Under the pieces are notes generated by a model. It was not told the DNA's origin, made no database searches, and saw only the letters and a list, made by a program, of their open reading frames with translations. Position numbers and translations under genes: made by a program. Positions 7,181 to 13,839 of a DNA stretch of 13,839 nt are shown here, one piece after another (positions within the stretch are counted from its first letter, which is position 1; every line of letters starts with the position of its first letter). The stretch comes from Candidatus Hydrogenedentota bacterium (lineage in GTDB: Bacteria > Hydrogenedentota > Hydrogenedentia > Hydrogenedentales > SLHB01). The stretch is taken from NCBI GenBank assembly GCA_035416745.1, contig DAOLNV010000020.1, positions 1 to 13,839 on the forward strand, given 5' to 3'.

Positions 7181-10100
7181 ATGGAAAGCTCGCGAAACGC
7201 CGCAACGTCATGGCAGCGTCCCCGGATTGGGTGGTCGGTGGTTGTGTTTGTCGTCTTGGGAACGTTGTTCGAGTTTGGCTCGATCTATGCCGACGATTTC
7301 TTTCCGTCCCCCCATAAAGTTGGCAACTTTCTAAGCCTTGCTTCCGGTATCTTCATGGCGTTGGCATTGCTGACCATCACGCGCCGCCTGGCCGAGGACC
7401 GTGTCTCGCGCGGCATCATCCTGGTGGCGGCCTCGCTGTTCGTTTTTTCGAAAGTCCTTGCCTGCACGGTGGAATACAAGGGGCTGCGCGGCGTTCCTGT
7501 ATTCGGGCGCGACGGATTCGGGCATGATATCCTCGAAGACTATACCTATACGATCGCCCTGGTCATGATCTTGTTCGGTTTTATCCGTTCCGCGCTCGAG
7601 GCCAACAAGGCCCGCTACACGTTCGGCCTTCAGAACGTGGCGTTGAAACGCGAGGTGGAGCAGCGTGCCGAAGTCGAACGCGCGCTGCGTGCCAGCGAGG
7701 CTCTCTACCGGGACCTCGTGGATACGGTCCCTGACGTTGTTTGGCGGGTCGACAGAACAGGCACGTTCACCTTTGTCAGTCCTTCGGTCGATACAGCCTT
7801 CGGTATATCTCCGGACAATGTTGTGGGCAAACGGCTGGGAGATGTGTTTCCGAAGGACGTCGCGGAACGGACACAAGCCTCGATTGCCCAGCGGGTGAGC
7901 GGCGAATCCTGGGAAGCGGGGCAGGGATTCCAATTCAACTACGTGCGGCCCGATGGTGGGGTGCGGAGCTTCGAGTCCCTGAGCGCCCCCGTATATGATT
8001 CCGACGGGCGGGTCGTGGAGATTCAGGGCGTCTCACGTGACATCACGGCCTATATCGAGGCGAATGAGGCGCTTGCGGCGAGCGAGGAAAAATATCGGGT
8101 CTTTGTCGAAAACAGCCCCCTGGTGATGGCACGCGTTAACCGCGATATGAAATATGTTTTCGTCAATCGAGCCTATCTTGAGGCCGTCAGGCTCACCCAG
8201 GAAGCGGTCGTCGGCAAAGGTCCGGAGGTTATCGAAGGCGTCATGCATCCCGACGATTTTCCGGTGATTGTAGGCTATGTCAAAGAGGCACTCGAGAGCC
8301 AAGAACGCCGTACCACCGAGGTTCGGATGATGGATGCAGAGGGCCGTTGGCGCTGGTTCTTGCATCTTGTTTACCCGTGGTACGAACCGAACGGCCGGCT
8401 GGGCGGAATCGAAACGCTTGCGCGCGATGTGACCGAACGGAGACTGGCGGAAGAGGCTCTGCGGAAAAGCGAGGAAACCGCCCGGGCGCTTCTGAACGCG
8501 ACGAGCGACCATGTCGGTCTGATTGACCATGAAGGGCGCTTGCTTGCCTTGAACGAGCACCTGGCTGGCAGCTTTGGGAAATCCCCTTCGGACCTGGTGG
8601 GAGCGGATATCCGCGAGCTTCTGAACGGGGAAACTGCCGTAACGCGTTGGCGGAATATGCGGGCTGTGCTTCGAACGGGGCGTCCGCTTCGTTTCAGTGA
8701 CGAATACAAGGGGCGCCATTTCGAGCACTGCTTCTATCCCGTGGGCGACGAGAACGGGGAGTTCACGAGGCTGGCGTTCTATTCACGCGATATGACCGAT
8801 TCGCTGCGTAAAGAAGAGGAGCGGGTCCGGCTTGCCAAGGCGATCGAACAGGCGCCGGACTCGGTGATCGTGACCGGAACCGACGGCGTCATCCAGTACG
8901 TGAACCCGGGTTTCGAACGAAACACGGGCTACACGCGTCAGGAAGTTGCCGGTCAAACCACGCGTTTCCTTCGTTCGACCGAGCATGCTGAGAGCTTTTA
9001 CAGAACCATCGAGGATACGATTTCTCGCGGGGCGATATGGTCCGGAAGACTGGTAAGCCGCCGCAAGGGCGGGAGTCTGTTCGAGTCGGACGCCACGATT
9101 TCGCCGGTCCATAACGACGCGGGGGTAATCATCAATCACGTATGGTTGATACATGATGTATCCACTGAGGTGAGTCTGGAGCGGCAGTTGCTTCAGGCCC
9201 AGAAAATGGAGGCCGTCGGCACGCTTGCGGGGGGTATTGCCCACGATTTCAACAACATTCTCTCACTCATACTCGGGCACAGCGAGCTTCTCCTCGAAGC
9301 CATTCCCGACAACGAAATAGCACGCTTCAACGTGCGGCAGATCACGAGGGCGGGCAATCGCGGCGCCGAGCTTGTCAAACAGATCCTCACCTTCAGCCGC
9401 CAGGTCGAGCGCCGTTGTGAGCTGTGCAATGTGGGGACTATCCTGAAAGAGGCCCTTCGGTTTCTTGCCGCCTCCCTTCCTGCAACCGTCGAAATCCAGC
9501 AGCACATCGAGGACGAGACCGGGGCTGTCATGGCCGACCCGATACAGATCTACCAGGTGGTGATGAATCTATGCACGAACGCCTATCAAGCGATGGGTAC
9601 CGAAGGCGGAATTCTGGAACTGGGCGTGGACGAAGTGGAGATTGGCCGCGACTTTCAGGCGGACGTAGGGTCTCCGGGGCCGGGAAAATATGTACGGCTG
9701 ACCGTTTCCGACACCGGGACAGGCATTGATCCGGCTGTCATAGGCCGTATGTTCGAACCGTTCTACTCGACCAAGAAACCCAGCCAGGGGACAGGTCTCG
9801 GGCTGTCAACAGTGCACGGGATCGTGACAGGTTATGGGGGCGCGGTGCGGGTTCACAGCGCGGTAGGAGAAGGGTCGGTTTTCGAGGTGTTCTTGCCCCA
9901 AGTGGAAGCCGGTATTCCCCTGGAAGCGGCTCCGGAGGAATTCCTGGTTGGGGGTTCCGAGCGGATCTTGTTTGTGGACGATGACGCCGATTTAACCCAG
10001 ATGGCAGGCATGCTGCTGCACCATCTCGGATACACGGTCGAAACATTCAGCAACAGCATGGCGGCCTTCGAGGCCTTCTCCTCCAGCCCGGAGAGCTTTG

Positions 10101-10339
10101 ATCTGGCCATTGTGGACCAGATCATGCCCCACCTCATGGGGGTCGAGCTGGCCAAGCGCATGCTGCAGAGGCGTCCGGGATTCCCCGTGTTCTTGCTTAC
10201 CGGATACAGCGAAGGCATAACGCCGGAGCAGGCGCGCGATCTGGGGATCCGTGAGTTCATCATGAAACCATTTTCTTCCCGGGAACTGGGGACTCTTATC
10301 CGCAAGGCGCTGGATGGCGTGGACGCGCAGCGTAACTGA
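7181..10339 (+). CDS. membrane hybrid histidine kinase: 4 TM segments, 4 PAS domains, HisKA, HATPase, receiver
   Basis: This is a 1052-residue sensor kinase. Four predicted membrane segments lie near residues 16-35, 47-67, 78-97 and 117-137, followed by a charged, probably coiled linker. Four PAS domains begin near residues 168, 300, 429 and 549, each opening with a variant of 'SEE.YR.L.' or 'AIEQAPDSV'. The HisKA domain has H688 in the GGIAHDFNN motif. The ATPase domain shows N796 and N800 (N box), DTGTGID, FEPFYSTK and GTGLGLS. The C-terminal receiver (about 926-1048) has acidic D933/D934, phospho-acceptor D979 and K1029, so both transfer steps look intact. The HDFNN form is typical of NtrB-like PAS kinases. 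No HPt, DNA-binding or output domain is present, and no response regulator lies in the window, so the downstream partner is elsewhere. ATG 7181 is preferred, with AGGAAG at 7165-7170. An upstream in-frame GTG at 7034 lacks a ribosome site and would translate through the leader structures. The signal sensed is unknown. Confidence 0.93.
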   Translation: MESSRNAATSWQRPRIGWSVVVFVVLGTLFEFGSIYADDFFPSPHKVGNFLSLASGIFMALALLTITRRLAEDRVSRGIILVAASLFVFSKVLACTVEYKGLRGVPVFGRDGFGHDILEDYTYTIALVMILFGFIRSALEANKARYTFGLQNVALKREVEQRAEVERALRASEALYRDLVDTVPDVVWRVDRTGTFTFVSPSVDTAFGISPDNVVGKRLGDVFPKDVAERTQASIAQRVSGESWEAGQGFQFNYVRPDGGVRSFESLSAPVYDSDGRVVEIQGVSRDITAYIEANEALAASEEKYRVFVENSPLVMARVNRDMKYVFVNRAYLEAVRLTQEAVVGKGPEVIEGVMHPDDFPVIVGYVKEALESQERRTTEVRMMDAEGRWRWFLHLVYPWYEPNGRLGGIETLARDVTERRLAEEALRKSEETARALLNATSDHVGLIDHEGRLLALNEHLAGSFGKSPSDLVGADIRELLNGETAVTRWRNMRAVLRTGRPLRFSDEYKGRHFEHCFYPVGDENGEFTRLAFYSRDMTDSLRKEEERVRLAKAIEQAPDSVIVTGTDGVIQYVNPGFERNTGYTRQEVAGQTTRFLRSTEHAESFYRTIEDTISRGAIWSGRLVSRRKGGSLFESDATISPVHNDAGVIINHVWLIHDVSTEVSLERQLLQAQKMEAVGTLAGGIAHDFNNILSLILGHSELLLEAIPDNEIARFNVRQITRAGNRGAELVKQILTFSRQVERRCELCNVGTILKEALRFLAASLPATVEIQQHIEDETGAVMADPIQIYQVVMNLCTNAYQAMGTEGGILELGVDEVEIGRDFQADVGSPGPGKYVRLTVSDTGTGIDPAVIGRMFEPFYSTKKPSQGTGLGLSTVHGIVTGYGGAVRVHSAVGEGSVFEVFLPQVEAGIPLEAAPEEFLVGGSERILFVDDDADLTQMAGMLLHHLGYTVETFSNSMAAFEAFSSSPESFDLAIVDQIMPHLMGVELAKRMLQRRPGFPVFLLTGYSEGITPEQARDLGIREFIMKPFSSRELGTLIRKALDGVDAQRN

Positions 10340-10354
10340 ACATGCGGTGAGGCG

Positions 10355-11908
10355 CTATACCAGCCGTGTGAACAGGCGCGCCGCGTTGCCTCCGCACAGG
10401 GTGAGCTTCTCGACGTCCGACAAATCTCCCAGTGCTATACGGCCCACCTCGAACGCGAAATCGAACATGGGATAATCCGAGCCATACAGGACCTTTCGCA
10501 GGCCTACCTGCTTGGCCAGACGTTGGAGGGCTTTTCGCCATGCCGCGGAACCCGCGACGTCGAGGTAGAGGTTGTCGATCACGCCAGCGAGAGAAATCAT
10601 GTCGGGAGGCGGCGACCAGGTGTTCCATGTGCATGCGTGGGCTACGATGAAGGGCACGTTCGGATACCGCTGGGTTGTGCCCTTCCAATCGTCTTCGCCG
10701 TGGGCGTGTACAAGCACGGGTAATGCGTGTTCGTTGGCGTACTCGAGGGCTTCGGAGTATCCGGCGTCGTGTAGCGGTTTTCCGTGGAGGCCGCAGTGGA
10801 ATTTCAGCCCGACGAAGTTTACGGCTTTTTCGAAACAGCGTTCGATTTCGCCTGCGGTGTCCTGTGGATAATTGGGGTTTATTACGCAGTAACCGTATAG
10901 GAAATCAAGGTATTTGCGGATGATGTGAGCGGTTTGCTCGTTGCCGAGGCGCGTCTCGCCGTGAATGGCCGTAAAGCTGCTGCCGACCACTTTGTGCACG
11001 GCGCAACGGTGCATCGAGTTTACGATATCCTCCGGCCGACTGACCGGCGACGAGGTGGTCTCCCAGGACCCGTAGTGGGCGTGCACGTCGATCACGACGC
11101 CTTTGGGCCAGTTCGCGGGGTCGCGGCGGAGCAGGTCCGTGGCGGGATGTGAGTTGATGCGCAACAGACGGTGGGCGTTATGCCAGCTCGCCGCGGTTTG
11201 CTCGGCTTGGGTAAGACCGCTGCGGCAAAGTTGGAACACGCGGTTCTCACCCGCGCACTGAGGCATGCCCGTGCCGAAAAGGATGCGGCCGGCCAGCCCT
11301 TCGCGCGCCATGAGCTGATACGCGTCAGGCAAAACGAAGGCGTGGCATTCGAGGTTGAGATTGGGGGCTGTCCGCAGCGCGGCATACAGATTCCGCGTGT
11401 CGCCCACCGAGACGCCTATCAACGCGACATCCAGACTGGGGAAGCGGCGGCAGATATCCAGCACATCGTTCCACGGGATCGGCGACTGGCTCCAGTGGTG
11501 CTCTCCGAAATCGAGCAACACGGGCATGCCGGCCTGTTCGAGTTGATTCAGGAGGGGGCCGGTACACCATGCCCCGAGACTGTAGTGGCCATGTTTGGGC
11601 GTAAAGCGCACTGCCCGCACCCCTGCTGAGCGGGCGCGCTCAACCCACCCCTTGGGTTCGGGCAGGTCGCCGAACGCGGGGGGCGCCATCACCCAGCAGG
11701 GGAAGAGATTCTGGTGTCCCCGGAGTTGTTCGATAAGCAGCGCGTTGCCGTACTCGGCGTCGGCCTCAAGCGCGATGGCGTGGCAGACCAGTGCCTCGTC
11801 GATGCGCAGGCGCCGCATTTCTTCGAGGAGGTCGCCGGGGGTGTCAAACGGCGCGCCTGCGGGCAACGCCGTGCGGCCGAGAGTGACGTTCAGGTCGAAG
11901 AGGGGCAT
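10355..11908 (-). CDS. tandem two-domain amidohydrolase (amidohydrolase-2 type), first half degenerate
   Basis: This 517-residue cytoplasmic protein appears to consist of two successive TIM-barrel domains of the amidohydrolase-2 (PF04909) type. The C-terminal half (about 271-517) has a full ligand set: H276-A-H278, H371 in LKFHCG, H401 in VHAHGE, H424 in VAHAC and D478 in YGSDYP. The N-terminal half (1-270) follows the same order of motifs but lacks the ligands: N7-V-T9 replaces HxH, VLLDFGE at 130-136 replaces VHAHGE, and G214 in FGTGMP replaces D478. Both halves end similarly (HNAHRLLRI, GGNAARLFTRL). The reaction is probably metal-dependent hydrolysis or decarboxylation of a small organic acid or lactone, but the substrate is unknown. 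It lies 11 bases after the sialidase-like gene and is probably co-transcribed with it. The nearest ribosome site, AAAGGAG, lies within the end of the upstream gene, about 14 bases from ATG 11908, which is long. The frame stays open upstream to 12253, but that part overlaps the neighbour and looks like shadow. Confidence 0.87.
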   Translation of the reverse strand: MPLFDLNVTLGRTALPAGAPFDTPGDLLEEMRRLRIDEALVCHAIALEADAEYGNALLIEQLRGHQNLFPCWVMAPPAFGDLPEPKGWVERARSAGVRAVRFTPKHGHYSLGAWCTGPLLNQLEQAGMPVLLDFGEHHWSQSPIPWNDVLDICRRFPSLDVALIGVSVGDTRNLYAALRTAPNLNLECHAFVLPDAYQLMAREGLAGRILFGTGMPQCAGENRVFQLCRSGLTQAEQTAASWHNAHRLLRINSHPATDLLRRDPANWPKGVVIDVHAHYGSWETTSSPVSRPEDIVNSMHRCAVHKVVGSSFTAIHGETRLGNEQTAHIIRKYLDFLYGYCVINPNYPQDTAGEIERCFEKAVNFVGLKFHCGLHGKPLHDAGYSEALEYANEHALPVLVHAHGEDDWKGTTQRYPNVPFIVAHACTWNTWSPPPDMISLAGVIDNLYLDVAGSAAWRKALQRLAKQVGLRKVLYGSDYPMFDFAFEVGRIALGDLSDVEKLTLCGGNAARLFTRLV

Positions 11909-11919
11909 AGCGGCGCGCG

Positions 11920-13662
11920 TTACTCCTTTGGTTTCGCCGGGGGGACCGTCCAATGCGTGCCGGCAACGTGAGTGATGGCGTCGTCCATAGTGAAATAATA
12001 GATGGTGAAGATCTCGCCGGGTGATTTCTCGATGCTGATGGGATAGCCCAGATCGGAGCCGAAGGGGGCGGCATCGTTGCGCAAGACGATGATGTTCTCG
12101 GTATCCCACGTGTGGCCGCCGTCCGTGCTCAAGGCGGCGCGGATGCCCATGGGTTCCTGACGGTAACCATACGTGCACAGCATCCGCCCGTCGTGCAGCG
12201 GAATGAGGTTGGCGGGGTAGCCCCACATGCCGGTTTCGACGGCCGGGGACCATGTAATGCCGCGGTCTTTGCTGATAGACAGGCGCAAGAATCCGCCTTC
12301 GGGGGGTTCCGAGCGCATCATGGCGATCACTTCGCCGTCAGCGTTCTCGCACAGGGCCGTCTCGTTAAACCGCACCGTGCCAGCGGGATCCGCCGCCAGG
12401 GGAAGGAACCACCAGGTGCCGCCGTTATCCGCCGACCGCAAGATAAACGTGCGCGTGGCGGTATCTTCCTTAAGCTCGCCATAGATGGCATGCAGGAGGG
12501 TGCCGTTGGAAAGCCGCACGTACGAGGAGGAGTTGTAAGTCATCAAGGACCGGTGTGCGGGGAGCTGGAGTTCCTGTTTCTGCCAAGTTTTGCCGCCGTC
12601 ATCGCTGCGGCGCGAGTAAGCCCCCTGCAGGTATGCCACAACACCCGGACGGACATCGCGCACGGTGATGTCCTGTTTTTCGAATTCTTCACGCTGTTCG
12701 GCGGGCACTTCGCGCCAGCCGTAGGCGCGGGCGTCAGCGAGGGAGCCGTCTTCATTTCGCATGCAGGCGCCGATAGGGTTTTCGCCCTCGCAGGGTTCCC
12801 AGGTATAGCCTTGGTCGCGCGAGATGTACCGCGCCGACCCGCCGGTGTTGTCGATATGCGACCGTCGTGTGCGCGTGCCGAAAGACGTGAACAAAGCGCG
12901 GTCATCCATCCGTACGAGGCTTGGAAAACACGCGTAGACGCCCGGCTCCTTGTAGACGACCACGTCCTGGGCTTGCGCGTATCTTGGTGGCAGGGGGGGC
13001 GGCTCGCCCAATGCCGCGTACCGCACGTCCGCGTAAACGGCCTCCGATTGGGCGGCACTGCTGCACGAGCCGAACATGACGCAGTTGCGGCCCGAATAGG
13101 CGGGCACGGTAAACTTACCAGTACCGTCGAGTACCATCTCGCCGTCAACCCACACGAAGAAATCGGCGTTGCGAATGGCCAGGCGGTAGGTGTGGAAATC
13201 GGAGGTGGTATCCATCTCGTGGCGGATTTCCCCGTCCTGCTCGAGGTATGTCGATAGATAACCCGGGTAGAGCGTGATAGAGGTCTCGTGTGTACCGTCC
13301 GAGGCGTGGAGGAAAGCGCCCGAGCGGCTGGTGTTGTTTATGAGCTTGATGCGGCCTTCGACAACGGCCCCGTCTTCCGGACGCGCGCGCCACGCGAAGG
13401 TATAGAAGTGCAGACTGCCGTTCTCCGTGCCGCTATCGATGATGCGCAGCCCTTCGTTCTCGAGCGTGTATTCGGTGTTGGCGCCGATGTTTTCGCGCCA
13501 GCTGGGCATCGAAGCCATGGGCGTGCATGTGCCGTCGTAGATGCCGTCCCACTCGAATTCGCCGTTCGGCGGCCCCGTTTCGCCCGCGAATGCCATGTAC
13601 GCGGGAAATGCGAAGACAATGAACGCCACAGACATAAACGTTGGTATTGCCGTGTTCTTCAC
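11920..13662 (-). CDS. secreted sialidase-like protein: LamG-like domain plus Asp-box beta-propeller
   Basis: This is a 580-residue exported protein. A signal peptide ends near A26 (AFA|GET). Residues about 40-205 look like a concanavalin/LamG-type sandwich ('FHTYRLAIRNADFFVWVDGEMVLDG'). Residues about 230-575 form a sialidase-superfamily propeller with five Asp boxes of the form S-x-D-x-G-x-T-W, at 281-288, 353-360, 410-417, 464-471 and 512-519. The segment corresponding to the sialidase FRIP motif reads A-C245-F-P-S-L, so the usual first catalytic arginine appears to be cysteine. This makes a true exo-alpha-sialidase doubtful. It may cleave another glycan or only bind one. The start is GTG at 13662 with AGGGAG six bases upstream. 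It is the first gene of a probable operon with the amidohydrolase, behind the promoter at 13697-13725. Confidence 0.87.
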   Translation of the reverse strand: MKNTAIPTFMSVAFIVFAFPAYMAFAGETGPPNGEFEWDGIYDGTCTPMASMPSWRENIGANTEYTLENEGLRIIDSGTENGSLHFYTFAWRARPEDGAVVEGRIKLINNTSRSGAFLHASDGTHETSITLYPGYLSTYLEQDGEIRHEMDTTSDFHTYRLAIRNADFFVWVDGEMVLDGTGKFTVPAYSGRNCVMFGSCSSAAQSEAVYADVRYAALGEPPPLPPRYAQAQDVVVYKEPGVYACFPSLVRMDDRALFTSFGTRTRRSHIDNTGGSARYISRDQGYTWEPCEGENPIGACMRNEDGSLADARAYGWREVPAEQREEFEKQDITVRDVRPGVVAYLQGAYSRRSDDGGKTWQKQELQLPAHRSLMTYNSSSYVRLSNGTLLHAIYGELKEDTATRTFILRSADNGGTWWFLPLAADPAGTVRFNETALCENADGEVIAMMRSEPPEGGFLRLSISKDRGITWSPAVETGMWGYPANLIPLHDGRMLCTYGYRQEPMGIRAALSTDGGHTWDTENIIVLRNDAAPFGSDLGYPISIEKSPGEIFTIYYFTMDDAITHVAGTHWTVPPAKPKE

Positions 13663-13696
13663 CCCAAACTCCCTTATTGTACGGACTGGTCCTCAA

Positions 13697-13725
13697 ATCA
13701 TAGTGACGGCACGCAAGCACTGCAA
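13697..13725 (-). promoter_or_regulatory. sigma70-type promoter for the sialidase-like/amidohydrolase operon
   Basis: Read on the minus strand, TTGCAG (13725-13720) and TATGAT (13702-13697) are separated by 17 bases. The -10 box matches consensus at five of six positions and the -35 box at three. Transcription would start near 13690, leaving a leader of about 28 bases that contains the ribosome site before the GTG at 13662. The spacing to the gene is ideal. Confidence 0.6.
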
Positions 13726-13839
13726 ACTTGTCGGAAAGAGCGCAATCAAGACAAACCGCGGCAACGCTCAGGGCGCCGAGGAGCGCAGACGTGATGTTCC
13801 GCGCCTTCAGTTTGGGCTGCTGTCTTTCGCCCGCAACGG

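Noticed and set aside
11909..12253. Upstream in-frame extension of the amidohydrolase
   Set aside because: It would overlap the end of the sialidase-like gene by over 300 bases. Its translation is low-complexity Arg/His, while the motif-bearing protein begins right at ATG 11908.
12112..13257. 381-codon open frame on the plus strand opposite the sialidase-like gene
   Set aside because: It is antisense to a gene with a signal peptide and five Asp boxes. Its translation is rich in Arg, His, Gly and Ala with no recognisable motif, as expected for a shadow in GC-rich DNA.
13433..13839. Minus-strand frame open from the window edge to 13433
   Set aside because: The part upstream of 13720 contains a short hydrophobic run, but the frame continues into Arg/His-rich shadow opposite a real gene and has no start or family motif that I can see.

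Overview
The window holds six complete protein genes on both strands and no RNA genes, insertion sequences or CRISPR arrays. It is GC-rich, codes densely, and uses Shine-Dalgarno starts. The gene set is a YncE-propeller/phosphoesterase lipoprotein, a prepilin-like protein with a C-terminal H...DG motif, a secreted GH127-type glycosidase with lectin modules, an Asp-box sialidase-like secreted protein and a PAS-rich hybrid kinase. This mix fits a free-living, polymer-degrading bacterium of the Planctomycetota / Lentisphaerota / candidate Hydrogenedentota type. The phylum assignment is inferred from family composition, not from a marker gene.

Layout, left to right. Positions 1-188 are a leader with a possible promoter. 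At 189-2837 (+) lies a lipoprotein fusing a YVTN/YncE-like beta-propeller to an alkaline-phosphatase-superfamily phosphoesterase (PF04185 type). Its stop codon overlaps the most upstream start of a prepilin-like protein (2834-3760, +). A 218-base gap carries an AT-rich inverted repeat and a good sigma70-type promoter (TTGTCG-N17-TATAAT) for a secreted GH127/DUF1680 enzyme with Fn3-like and LamG-like modules (3979-6759, +). A 421-base gap follows, with a strong inverted repeat and a G5/C5 hairpin. It leads into a four-TM, four-PAS hybrid histidine kinase (7181-10339, +). On the minus strand, meeting the kinase tail to tail after 15 bases, is a two-gene operon: the sialidase-like secreted protein (13662-11920), then a two-domain amidohydrolase (11908-10355). 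A promoter lies just upstream (TTGCAG-N17-TATGAT on the minus strand). Positions 13663-13839 hold no confirmed gene.

How they may work together: three secreted or surface hydrolases (phosphoesterase, arabinofuranosidase-like, sialidase-like), a cytoplasmic amidohydrolase and a membrane sensor kinase suggest a glycan-degradation neighbourhood. The kinase has no DNA-binding domain and no partner regulator in the window, so its link to these genes is only positional.

The most unusual items are the amidohydrolase, which looks like an internal duplication with a metal-ligand-free first half and an intact second half, and the structured leader in front of the kinase.
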